A program made the position numbers and the translations under genes. Positions 47,794-56,588 of a stretch of 64,000 nt of DNA are shown here, in pieces; within the stretch, counting starts at the first letter, position 1; the number at the start of each line of letters is the position of its first letter. The DNA lies in NCBI RefSeq assembly GCF_024919275.1, contig NZ_JANWGH010000001.1, forward strand, positions 1,558,296-1,622,295, read 5' to 3'. Source of the stretch: Algoriphagus limi. Lineage in GTDB: Bacteria; Bacteroidota; Bacteroidia; Cytophagales; Cyclobacteriaceae. Under the pieces are notes generated by a model. That model had not been told where the DNA came from and did no database searches. It saw only the letters and a list, made by a program, of their open reading frames with translations.

Positions 47794-48939
47794 TCAAATC
47801 ACATCCAAAGCTTTCGCTAAATCATTTTTTAAATCCTCGGCATCCTCAATTCCAACACTCAGTCGAATTAAGGAATCGACCAAGCCAACTTTCTCCCGCT
47901 CCTCTTTAGGAATGCTAGCATGAGTCATGGTAGCAGGATGACCACAAAGCGATTCAACCCCTCCTAGAGATTCAGCCAAAGAGAATAGCTTAAAGTTTTC
48001 CATGACTTTCTTGGCATCTTCTAAGCGATTACCAACTAAGGTAAAGGAGATCATTCCTCCAAAATCACGCATTTGCTTCTTGGCAATATCATGATTTGGA
48101 TGATCCTCAAACCCTGGCCAATATACCTTGTCAACTTTCGGATGATTTTTCAAATAGGCGGCAATAGTTTTCCCATTCTGAGAATGGCGCTCCATGCGAA
48201 TATGAAGGGTCTTGATTCCTCGCAATACCAAGAAACAATCCTGTGGTCCAGGAGTAGCCCCTGAGGCATTTTGCAAAAACACCAATCGCTCTGCCAAGGC
48301 ATCGTCTTTTACAATTAAAGCACCCATAACCACATCGGAATGTCCTCCCAAATATTTGGTCACCGAGTGCATTACAATGTCAGCTCCTAGATCTAGTGGA
48401 TTTTGAAGAAAAGGAGAAGCAAACGTATTGTCCACTCCAAGCAATACTCCATGATTCTTAGCGATTTTTGCCACCGCTTCTATATCAATGATATTCATCA
48501 TGGGATTGGTAGGAGTTTCCACCCAAATCAACTTTGTGTTTGAATTGACTTTTTCCTCGATAGCATCCATATTAGCCATTGGCACGAAGTGGAACTTGAT
48601 TCCAAATGGCTCGAACACTTTGGTGAATAGCCTGTATGTCCCGCCATATAAATCGCTTGTACTGATAATTTCATCACCAGGTCGGAACAACTTCATCACT
48701 GCGTCAATTGCTCCCAATCCAGAAGAAAAACAAATCCCATGTTTTCCATTTTCAAGGGCTGCCAAGTTTTGTTGTAAGGCCGTCCTTGTAGGATTGTGAG
48801 TACGCGAATACTCATATCCTTTGTGGTCTCCGGGTGAGCGTTGAACGTAGGTGGAAGTTTGATAAATAGGAGTCATAATCGCTCCTGTACTCGGATCTGG
48901 CTCTACACCTGCGTGGATAGCTTTGGTACCGAATTTCAT
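47794..48939 (-). CDS. Trans-sulfuration PLP enzyme (cystathionine gamma-synthase/lyase)
   Basis: The 381-residue enzyme belongs to the Cys/Met metabolism PLP family. It has YEYSRTHNPTR (43-53), the PLP-stacking region SSGLGAIDA (72-80), D170 that pairs with the pyridine nitrogen, and the Schiff-base Lys K195 in SVTKYLGGHSD. The ending ESLGGVESLCGHPATMTH with Ser/Glu contacts is usual. Gamma-synthase and gamma-lyase activities cannot be separated safely by eye, so I give no symbol. It stands alone. Confidence 0.88.
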   Translation of the reverse strand: MKFGTKAIHAGVEPDPSTGAIMTPIYQTSTYVQRSPGDHKGYEYSRTHNPTRTALQQNLAALENGKHGICFSSGLGAIDAVMKLFRPGDEIISTSDLYGGTYRLFTKVFEPFGIKFHFVPMANMDAIEEKVNSNTKLIWVETPTNPMMNIIDIEAVAKIAKNHGVLLGVDNTFASPFLQNPLDLGADIVMHSVTKYLGGHSDVVMGALIVKDDALAERLVFLQNASGATPGPQDCFLVLRGIKTLHIRMERHSQNGKTIAAYLKNHPKVDKVYWPGFEDHPNHDIAKKQMRDFGGMISFTLVGNRLEDAKKVMENFKLFSLAESLGGVESLCGHPATMTHASIPKEEREKVGLVDSLIRLSVGIEDAEDLKNDLAKALDVI

Positions 48940-49038
48940 AGATTTTCAGTGTATTTTGAGATTCTTAATATTCGTATCGAAATCAGCGGCATAAACTTGC
49001 TATACTTGCAAGCCAGCCTTCCTTGAGGGAGACCAAAT

Positions 49039-49734
49039 ATGACAAAAAAGGGCAGTTTTTTCAATCAATTTCTTCAATACCTTAAAAATCATCCTGCAGC
49101 GACCATTGCATGGATTTGGTCGGTAAGTTTTCCCCTTCTGGGAAGTCTTTGGTTGGCCGGAAACTATCAGTCAATTCTCGAAAAAGAACCTGCTACTCTA
49201 TTAGACTTTGCTTTGCTGGGCCTACTTGCTTCCTCTATCATGGGACTGGCATTTTTACCTACCACCTTAACTGCAGTTTTTATTGGCTTTTGGCTGGGAT
49301 GGGATGGATTTATTTGGTTTATCGCAGCATATTCTCTTGCCAATGTATTGGGCTATGCAGTCGGAAAATACCTGAATTTGGATTTTTTGGATTTCCTCAG
49401 TGAAAAGTCTCCCGATTTCTACCAAAAGCTTGAAAGTAAAAAAGGAAATTGGGGAGCTTTAATATTCTTTATCCGAATAAGTCCGGTAATTCCCTTTGCA
49501 ATTTCCAACCTTCTTTTCGCATCCCTTCAGGTTCCGCTGCGCAAAGTTTTGATATACGGCATTCCGGGTATGTTACCCCGAACCATCATGGCATTTTTAG
49601 CCGGAATCGTAGCCAGTGATTTTATGGAGGCAAAAAACAATCTTCAGGAACCCTGGCAAATTATCCTGCTAATATTTTTATTGATTATTAGCATTTGGGG
49701 TATCTGGATCAATTGGAAAAAGTCCAAATCCTAA
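49039..49734 (+). CDS. TVP38/TMEM64 (VTT/DedA-like) membrane protein
   Basis: The 231-residue inner-membrane protein has about six hydrophobic segments and the VTT-domain signature, with GFWLGWDGFIWF and, later, IRISPVIPFAISNLLFA then GIPGMLPRTIMAFLAG. DedA-superfamily proteins are thought to flip or move phospholipids or undecaprenyl phosphate. Its stop overlaps the convergent porU2 stop by 4 bp. Specific substrate unknown. Confidence 0.82.
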   Translation: MTKKGSFFNQFLQYLKNHPAATIAWIWSVSFPLLGSLWLAGNYQSILEKEPATLLDFALLGLLASSIMGLAFLPTTLTAVFIGFWLGWDGFIWFIAAYSLANVLGYAVGKYLNLDFLDFLSEKSPDFYQKLESKKGNWGALIFFIRISPVIPFAISNLLFASLQVPLRKVLIYGIPGMLPRTIMAFLAGIVASDFMEAKNNLQEPWQIILLIFLLIISIWGIWINWKKSKS

Positions 49735-52700
49735 CGCAAAAGGTACATTTTACCATAACCTTGACGGAAAGCACGGTCACCTGCCGTCGGTCGATGCTCC
49801 ATGAATTGGCCGTTTTTGCGAACCAAGACCCGATAAATATAAACCCCATTTGCCAACTGGTCTCCGTATTCATCGCGACCATCCCAAGCATATTCGGTGA
49901 TGTTGTTTCCTATTCGAATCGGACCTAATTCTTCCTGCAAAATCTCTCTCACTACCCTACCCGTCACCGTCATAATTTGAATTTTGATTTCATCTGGGAT
50001 TTCTGCACCTGTCACAGTAAACACAAATCTAACGCTGGTACTGAATGGATTAGGATAAGGATAGAAATTCGTGATTTGAGATTCATTTATCACCTCAAAT
50101 GTCACCTGATAAGGTTCTGGCGAATCTTCATTCTGAACCTTTAAGGTATAAGTTCCATCCTCCAAAGGACCGGGTTGGAAGGAAACTCGGAAGTCCTGAT
50201 TTTCAGAAGCAGGAATCCATGTCAGCTTTGGATCTGAGAAATTTACTCGCTCAAATTCGCAGGATTCACAGTTTTTCTTGAGGAAAATATCAAGGCCTAC
50301 TGTGTCTTTTTTATAGATGAGACTTTGATCATTTTTCAGAATAGTATTAATCAAAACAGTTGGGGAAACGATATCACCATCCATGATATAAATCCCATCA
50401 AAATTCACATCGAGCAAGGCCTGACTGTCATCTGCCTCCACTTCGAAATAGATACCTAAATCAACTTGGTTGTTTCGGTAAGTCTGTTCTGGCAAAATTC
50501 TCGGATTGGCAAAAATCTGTACTTCGTAGCTTCCTGATTTACCAATAGTATTAAATTCTATTACATGGGTAAAGGACTCCCCAGCTTTTAAGGCTGCGAA
50601 TTTTTTAGAGAAATTCTCCACAGCCCTTGTTCGCGAATTAATAATTTTCCAATCCACTTGAATAGAATCCAAAAAGTCCAAGCTAGAGACATTGGTGAAT
50701 TCAAATGGAAGCGTCCCCACTTGTCCTTCGCGAAGACGAGCATTTTCTGGATTGGGTTGAACCACCAAAGCTCCTTCCGGTACTCCAGTATAATTTACCT
50801 GCCAGAAATTCAAATCAGCCGGATCTGTAGATTCCGGATCATCCATGAGATATCTTAATCGAAGGAATGGATAATTCTCTGAATTTATGAATGAAAGATC
50901 GATCTGCTGATCTTTTATTCCACCCAATAAAATCTCTTCCTCACCAGTCTTATTTATCCCGATAATATCGAAGCTGGTTAATTGCTCATCAATCCAAGGC
51001 CGCTCATTGATCCGCTGAATCATGCGCTCCCAATTACTGGAAGGTCCGATTTGAGGAGTCACAATTACGCCTTCACTGATATATCCCTGCAATGCCGTTT
51101 TAAAACTCAAGGTTTGCTGACTTGCAGGCAATTCAAAATCTGGATTTCCAATAATCTCCAAAGCTTCGCCTGGCTTCATTCCCTTTCTTCCATAAAGGAT
51201 ATAAGGGTCACCCGATTTTAGATTTCGAAGTGTGACCTCACTCGCTCCAAACTCCTTCAATCGGGCATAAGCCTGATCCGTCCAATCATCGAAGTTCACC
51301 GAACCAACAGAGAAAATAACCACATAATCTCCTTCAGGAACATTCTCGGTATAATCATCCAACATGGTGCGACCCGGAGCAACAATCCATGCATTCCGAA
51401 TACTTTGAATCAATTGAGGTGGTCTGCCACAGGATCTACTATCCAAAATATCAAAACCGGGAACAGGAACTGGGAGATAGGGTTGCAAGGTTTTTTGCTG
51501 GAAGGTAACTAAGCCCAAAGAGCCATTTGGACAAAGTCGGCTATTGGCATTGTTGACATTATCGATGATTTGAGGGACATCATTCAGGTAAAATTGTGTA
51601 TTTCTAAATGAAAGGGTATCCACCTGAGAACCGACGGTAAACACCTCAAATCCCAAGTTTTGCTCCAAATATTTCCATTGGGATGCGGATTCATCAAGCT
51701 TTAAATTATCAAGGGAATTTTCATTTAACTGAGGGATTTCCCGTTGCGTCCAGCCCTCTGGACCATTAGGAATGAAAGAAAAAGAAGTACTTGTCCAAGC
51801 ATCAGTCTCACCGGGAAGTGGTTCCTGATATTTCGATCTCCAATAGTAAGTCACTGAATCATTACCTGTCAACAAATCCATGTTCCATCTGAAAAGTCCC
51901 TTGGTAGGAATTCGGATTTCTTTGCGATAAGCGGAATTAAAATTAGAAGCCGTATCCAGCTGAACGATTACGGTCCTTTCCAAATCATTTTTCCCTGGAA
52001 TCTGACCAATTAATTCAAGATTTTGAATATTGGTGATGCCATAATTCAATGGGAAAAGATGAATCGTGCCGCTAAGTGGAATGAACTGAGTAAAGCTGAT
52101 TTGATTATTGGAGAAAGCCATCTCATCCACTTCCTGCTTACTATTCACTTCCAGTTCAAATACATTCTCTCCGGCAGAGTTTATCTCTTGATTTGGAATG
52201 GAAAAAAACAAGGTATCCAGTCGATTTGTCGGAGGGATTTTTACTTCCGGATAATCAATTACCGTCCCATCCGGTAATCTTCGACGAATGCGATAATGAA
52301 TCGAATCTCGACTTGTAATTCCAATATTTCGAAGAACAAAGCTCAGCTTCAAACTGTCAGAAAGTGAGGAAATCGGATCATTTGAAAAACTTTCAATTTT
52401 TACTTCCGACTCATTCAAGTAATAATCCGGCTTATCCGCTGGAAACAAACGTACCCCAGGATCCCCTAACAAAATCATCTGCTCCATGTGGGAATAATTC
52501 AGCGGATTTGTTCCGTAGAGTTCAATCAAACGAGTTTCTGAACCTCTTTTCACCTCCCCAACCGTTCGATAAATAGTGGTACTATCGGCAAAAGCCTCCA
52601 AGTAAAATTGCTCAGAATACCTTCTCAAATACACATCCACGCCAATGGAGGAATTTGCAAGTATGTTGGACGCTCCCTTCTCAGCAGCCATCACCCAATC

Positions 52701-54749
52701 CTCCCCTTGAGTATAATTAGTTCCAAAAGCACTTCCGTAATCACAGCCATTGAAAAGCATGACCGGATACTTCCCCTTGTTCTGATAATTGATGGTAGGG
52801 TCTGAAGCAAATCCGATATCAATATCCAAAATGGTGGGTGACCCATGACCGAAGAAAGTCACCAAAGACCTTCCCTCATTTAAGTCTCCAGTGATGTCGA
52901 TGACTTCCACCACACTATTGGATCGCTTTCGGTAGGTCGTCACATTTCCTCCCAAGAATGGGCCTTCGGCAATGGCTTTAAAACCATTCAGGAAACTGAA
53001 ATAGCGGTCCAATTCCAATTCCGAAACACCTCCGCCTAAGTGTATGAGTTCTTTTTGCCACGGAGCAGAAAGCCCAACCTGATCTTTTTCTATGGCTTTT
53101 TTGAGATAGATTTCAAGTTCCTGGGAATTCTTTGCCGGGATTCTGCCTATCGCTATAGCGGGAACATTTGGATTTTCAGGGTCCAAACCAACGACAAATT
53201 CATTATCCGAAAAAGGATATCCTGCCACAGGAATCAAACTTTGGAAAGGAAAAATGGAAGGGTTATTTCGGTAGAAAAATGTTCTTCCTCCTTCTCTTGC
53301 AGTGGAGTAAATAGCCAGCCCCCTTCCTGCTAATAGAACATGAGAAGGTCTATGAACCGGATAGTAAGCTTTCAAAAAGTTGATTAATGCTAATGGAGTT
53401 TCTTCACCGAAAGAAAACTGATTATACAAATCCTCCATCAAAAGGGTAAGAGTATCATAACTCCCGCCTATAGGGGAAGCTCGATGTTCTGCATAAGCTT
53501 CTAATGGATTTTCAAATTCTGTTGCAGCTTTTTGCAACTCTCGGTGACCAACCAAAATATAATTGGCTGATTGGGACATATAATCTCTAAATCGAACCTT
53601 TTCCAGTTGGCTGATCTCTTGAATATGACCTTGATTTTCTAGCCAGATTCGACTTGCCCTTCCTTCTTTTCCGGCTTGTAATCCCAATTCATTTCCCACT
53701 CGATCTAAAATTATCCATTCAGGATTTTCCAAATCAAACACATCGATAGCCCTGTATTCCTGAGACAAACCAGTTAATCTGGTACGAGAAACTCCAGCTG
53801 GAACTTCTATTTTTTCAAAATCTAAATCCCCATTTACAGGAGACTTTTGATAAGTTATCCGGGCATAAGTGATGGAAATATTATCCGTTGATTCCGCTCC
53901 AATCGGACTAACCGTAATCAGAATATTCCCCAATGGGTCAAAGTCTGCATATTGAAGGGGAATTTCTAAGTAAATCGTATTGAAATTTTCAAATTCAGCC
54001 TGCTGAGCTATCCGAAGCGTAGCATTATTTTTCCCGACACTGATTCTTGCCAAATGTGCGTTTAGAGATCTACCAACAAGTCCTATTTCCAATTTTGGAG
54101 AGCCAGCATTGACGATTTGACCTAGATTTTCGAAGGCGATTGACCGTACATTTCCCTTTGTCAAGACCGAACTCATCCAACCTTCCCCTATGTCGTATTT
54201 TGAAAGTCGGAAGCCCAACGCATAAGAATTCCCCAAGGAAAACTGCTCCCCAAAAACCTGAATTTTTGAGCTTTGATAATTTGATACTTGGGGAAGTTCG
54301 GCAGGTGGTGCTAATCTTACCGCCATTCGTTTCCCTTGTCGATTTGGCTGTATGGTCAGGAAAAATGCAGTACTATCTGAATGCGTGTTATAGTAAGGAT
54401 TGACAGGAATAATATCTTTATAAAGGATCGAATCCAAAGTAGCATCGTTTCGTAATCCAAAAAACTCAATAAAATCCCCAGCATCGAAACTTCCATCTTC
54501 TTCTCCCTTCACATGGATTGCGATCTCTTTACCTCGATGATACATACTCAGATTTCGAGGATCTAGCGAATTCAGATTGATCCCCGCAGCCTCCAAAGTC
54601 TCCGGTTTGATTCGGTAAATTCCGTCACTTCCCGTTTTGACTTTATAATAATCCTGATCAAAGGAATACCAAGCCCCATCCTGCGCAGCAAGAGGCAAGG
54701 CCCAAAAAAGGAGCAGAATAATTCTTATTGATGACTTCAATACTCCCAT
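49731..54749 (-). CDS. porU2: PorU2-type C25 (gingipain-like) sortase of type IX secretion
   Basis: The 1672-residue protein has a signal peptide ending LAAQ, a C25 peptidase domain (about 395-770) with catalytic H635 in FFGHGSP and C669 in FNGCDYGSAFG, several beta-sandwich domains and a C-terminal FlgD-like Ig domain (from about 1565, YPYPNPF to GVYIYRV). PorU cleaves the C-terminal signal of type IX cargo and attaches it to the cell surface; the PorU2 type is longer than PorU and its cargo is less known. It overlaps porV2 by 13 bp, so the two are translated together. Confidence 0.8.
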   Translation of the reverse strand: MGVLKSSIRIILLLFWALPLAAQDGAWYSFDQDYYKVKTGSDGIYRIKPETLEAAGINLNSLDPRNLSMYHRGKEIAIHVKGEEDGSFDAGDFIEFFGLRNDATLDSILYKDIIPVNPYYNTHSDSTAFFLTIQPNRQGKRMAVRLAPPAELPQVSNYQSSKIQVFGEQFSLGNSYALGFRLSKYDIGEGWMSSVLTKGNVRSIAFENLGQIVNAGSPKLEIGLVGRSLNAHLARISVGKNNATLRIAQQAEFENFNTIYLEIPLQYADFDPLGNILITVSPIGAESTDNISITYARITYQKSPVNGDLDFEKIEVPAGVSRTRLTGLSQEYRAIDVFDLENPEWIILDRVGNELGLQAGKEGRASRIWLENQGHIQEISQLEKVRFRDYMSQSANYILVGHRELQKAATEFENPLEAYAEHRASPIGGSYDTLTLLMEDLYNQFSFGEETPLALINFLKAYYPVHRPSHVLLAGRGLAIYSTAREGGRTFFYRNNPSIFPFQSLIPVAGYPFSDNEFVVGLDPENPNVPAIAIGRIPAKNSQELEIYLKKAIEKDQVGLSAPWQKELIHLGGGVSELELDRYFSFLNGFKAIAEGPFLGGNVTTYRKRSNSVVEVIDITGDLNEGRSLVTFFGHGSPTILDIDIGFASDPTINYQNKGKYPVMLFNGCDYGSAFGTNYTQGEDWVMAAEKGASNILANSSIGVDVYLRRYSEQFYLEAFADSTTIYRTVGEVKRGSETRLIELYGTNPLNYSHMEQMILLGDPGVRLFPADKPDYYLNESEVKIESFSNDPISSLSDSLKLSFVLRNIGITSRDSIHYRIRRRLPDGTVIDYPEVKIPPTNRLDTLFFSIPNQEINSAGENVFELEVNSKQEVDEMAFSNNQISFTQFIPLSGTIHLFPLNYGITNIQNLELIGQIPGKNDLERTVIVQLDTASNFNSAYRKEIRIPTKGLFRWNMDLLTGNDSVTYYWRSKYQEPLPGETDAWTSTSFSFIPNGPEGWTQREIPQLNENSLDNLKLDESASQWKYLEQNLGFEVFTVGSQVDTLSFRNTQFYLNDVPQIIDNVNNANSRLCPNGSLGLVTFQQKTLQPYLPVPVPGFDILDSRSCGRPPQLIQSIRNAWIVAPGRTMLDDYTENVPEGDYVVIFSVGSVNFDDWTDQAYARLKEFGASEVTLRNLKSGDPYILYGRKGMKPGEALEIIGNPDFELPASQQTLSFKTALQGYISEGVIVTPQIGPSSNWERMIQRINERPWIDEQLTSFDIIGINKTGEEEILLGGIKDQQIDLSFINSENYPFLRLRYLMDDPESTDPADLNFWQVNYTGVPEGALVVQPNPENARLREGQVGTLPFEFTNVSSLDFLDSIQVDWKIINSRTRAVENFSKKFAALKAGESFTHVIEFNTIGKSGSYEVQIFANPRILPEQTYRNNQVDLGIYFEVEADDSQALLDVNFDGIYIMDGDIVSPTVLINTILKNDQSLIYKKDTVGLDIFLKKNCESCEFERVNFSDPKLTWIPASENQDFRVSFQPGPLEDGTYTLKVQNEDSPEPYQVTFEVINESQITNFYPYPNPFSTSVRFVFTVTGAEIPDEIKIQIMTVTGRVVREILQEELGPIRIGNNITEYAWDGRDEYGDQLANGVYIYRVLVRKNGQFMEHRPTAGDRAFRQGYGKMYLLR

Positions 54750-55867
54750 CCCTTAAATTTTCGATCTTCTTCTTTCAATTTCTCCAAAGACACTTTCACG
54801 CTAAAGATGTGGGAATAAGGTGTATCAGACACATTCCCGATATCCGACAGTGCGTAGTCAATTTGAAAAAGCTCATTAATAATAAAACCAAGCCCTGTGC
54901 TGGGTAGAAAATTTAAATTCCGTTCTCCTTGAAAATCTTTAATGTATTGAAGATTGCTGATACCAGTCCTTATAAATACAGATTTCTTGAATCCTAACTC
55001 CAATCCCAACCGGGGATCAATACTCAAAAGAGAGGTAGAAATCACCGTGTTTCTATTTCCATCGAAAGTCATCTCCAAGTCCAGAGCGGAAGTCAGCGAG
55101 AACTTTTCTCCGAAATTCCAGAAATAGGAAATACTACTTATAGCCCGAGGCAGGGTTAATTCCACCGAATTCAAAGGAATTTCATTATTAGTAGAAGAGT
55201 AAATATCCCTCACCAATTCAGCATTGTGGGCCCAGGCATTAAAGGTGGTAGTAATATCCCGAATCATCAATCCAGCGGTCAACCGCTTGTGAACATACAT
55301 CCCTCCTACATCAAGTCCAAATCCCCATGCAGATGCAAATTTGCCGACATTTCGATGAATCACTTTGGCATTAGCACCAACCTTTATCTTATCAGAAATC
55401 GCCCTAGCATAGGTTAATAAAAGCGCATAATCCGCAGCATTGAAAAATTGGATATTGTTATAATTTAAAGCTCCATTAGCATCATATAAAAAGCGGGTAT
55501 CAGGAATATCATCGACCCCAAACCGGATCAATGATACAGCAATTTGACTTTGATCTTTTAAAGGGGTAGTGAAGGCTAAATAATCGAATTGAGCAATCCC
55601 TGCGAAATATTCCGCATGCATTAGGGTGGCTTCATACTTATGATTCGTGCCAAAAAGACCAGCAGGATTCCAAAAAGAAGCAGTAACATCCCGAACAGCC
55701 GAAACCTGCGCTCCACCCATTCCTAAAGCACGAGCTCCTACCCCTATATTCAAAAATTCATTGGAATATTTGGGTGTCAAGTCTTGTCCAACTGCCTCGG
55801 ACAGGTGGCAAATTAAAAATAGCGAAAAGCCGAAAAGCCTTAGAAAAGATCCTAGTTTCCCAATCAC
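54737..55867 (-). CDS. porV2: PorV2-type outer-membrane protein of type IX secretion
   Basis: The 376-residue protein has a signal peptide ending AVGQ and a FadL-like beta-barrel typical of the PorV/PorQ family: FLNIGVGARALGMGGAQVS near residue 40, then ASFWNPAG. PorV carries cargo from the translocon to the PorU sortase. Gene order porV2 then porU2, overlapping by 13 bp, supports that partnership. Its start faces the padR control region. Confidence 0.82.
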   Translation of the reverse strand: MIGKLGSFLRLFGFSLFLICHLSEAVGQDLTPKYSNEFLNIGVGARALGMGGAQVSAVRDVTASFWNPAGLFGTNHKYEATLMHAEYFAGIAQFDYLAFTTPLKDQSQIAVSLIRFGVDDIPDTRFLYDANGALNYNNIQFFNAADYALLLTYARAISDKIKVGANAKVIHRNVGKFASAWGFGLDVGGMYVHKRLTAGLMIRDITTTFNAWAHNAELVRDIYSSTNNEIPLNSVELTLPRAISSISYFWNFGEKFSLTSALDLEMTFDGNRNTVISTSLLSIDPRLGLELGFKKSVFIRTGISNLQYIKDFQGERNLNFLPSTGLGFIINELFQIDYALSDIGNVSDTPYSHIFSVKVSLEKLKEEDRKFKGWEY

Positions 55868-55936
55868 AATTCCAAAATAACCAAAATCTTTTTAGACCAA
55901 TTACTGGATTCCATTTTCTCTAAAAACTTGATCGGT

Positions 55937-55955
55937 TTGTGTACACAATCGGACA
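55937..55955 (+). promoter_or_regulatory. GTACA-N3-TCGGACA motif upstream of padR
   Basis: GTACACAATCGGACA differs only in its three middle bases from GTACAATTTCGGACA at 18576-18590 in front of the NtrC-type regulator, and has the same 15-bp length. Its left part lies in the palindrome TTGTGTACACAA. A common regulator is the simplest reading. Confidence 0.5.
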
Positions 55956-56111
55956 GTTTTCTGTACGTAAATTAACATTTATTTGGAGTCTTATTTCTGT
56001 GTAGAATTTATCTGAAAAAAAAATTTAAAAATCAGCAAGCCTACAAAAACGGCCTTAATTGCCTCCAAAAGCACTTTTTGTAAAAATCAAATCCCAGAAA
56101 CCCCATCTTTA

Positions 56112-56127
56112 TACCTAGAATTAGGTA
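56112..56127. promoter_or_regulatory. 16-bp palindrome, candidate PadR operator
   Basis: TACCTA-GAAT-TAGGTA is an exact 6+6 inverted repeat around a four-base spacer, 87 bp upstream of the padR ATG. PadR-type repressors commonly regulate their own operon through such dyads, so this is the best candidate. Confidence 0.45.
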
Positions 56128-56149
56128 ATGCAAGGTAGCTTGGAAAAGA

Positions 56150-56166
56150 TTGGTATCATTTTTCAT
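56150..56166 (+). promoter_or_regulatory. Candidate sigma-54-like element of the padR operon
   Basis: TTGGTATCATTTTTCATT aligns with TTGGCACTATTTTCCCCT at 18631 (12 of 18 bases equal). The -24 half is close to consensus; the -12 half, TTCA instead of TTGC, is poor. Located about 50 bp before the padR start. Confidence 0.3.
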
Positions 56167-56213
56167 TCTAAGAGAGTGAGGAAAAAAATATTTCTCAGTA
56201 AAAAACCAACCTT

Positions 56214-56543
56214 ATGAATATTGCCAACACACAAATTCAAATGAGAAAAGGGCTTTTGGAGCTTTGTGTCCTTCATATCATTTCTCGGGGTGAAGTTTAC
56301 ACCTCAGATTTGATAGAGGAACTGACCCAAGCCCAGATAATCGTGGTAGAAGGCACCTTATATCCCCTTCTTAATCGTCTCAAGTCCTCCGATCTGGTTC
56401 AATACCGATGGGTGGAATCCGAATCCGGTCCACCTAGAAAGTATTATTCGATTACAGATCAAGGCAAAGAGTTTCTAGAAACACTTCAGGATACGTGGAA
56501 TTCCCTGATGAATTCTACCCAATCAATCACCCAAAAGAAATGA
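56214..56543 (+). CDS. PadR-family transcriptional regulator
   Basis: The 109-residue protein is a short PadR with the winged helix-turn-helix at about 12-85: KGLLELCVLHIISRGEVYTSDL, then VVEGTLYPLLNRLKSSDLV and GPPRKYYSITDQGKEFL. It lacks the long C-terminal dimer helix of larger PadRs but keeps a short one. It lies 45 bp upstream of the PspC-domain gene and should regulate that operon. Confidence 0.9.
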   Translation: MNIANTQIQMRKGLLELCVLHIISRGEVYTSDLIEELTQAQIIVVEGTLYPLLNRLKSSDLVQYRWVESESGPPRKYYSITDQGKEFLETLQDTWNSLMNSTQSITQKK

Positions 56544-56588
56544 AATCGGAACTAGTATCCGGAAGTAGACGAAAAAATTGACAAAACC

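Larger units (their letters stand above)
55868..56213. other. 346-bp control region between porV2 and padR
   Basis: This AT-rich gap holds both divergent promoters and no coding frame I can support. It contains GTACACAATCGGACA (55941-55955) overlapping the 12-bp palindrome TTGTGTACACAA (55937-55948), a further CTGTAC at 55961, the palindrome TACCTA-GAAT-TAGGTA (56112-56127), and a TTGGTAT element (56150-56156). No terminator or tRNA is seen. Confidence 0.6.

Noticed and set aside
55868..56213. Riboswitch or small RNA in the padR upstream gap
   Set aside because: The dyads are short and DNA-operator-like; no conserved riboswitch pattern or terminator seen.
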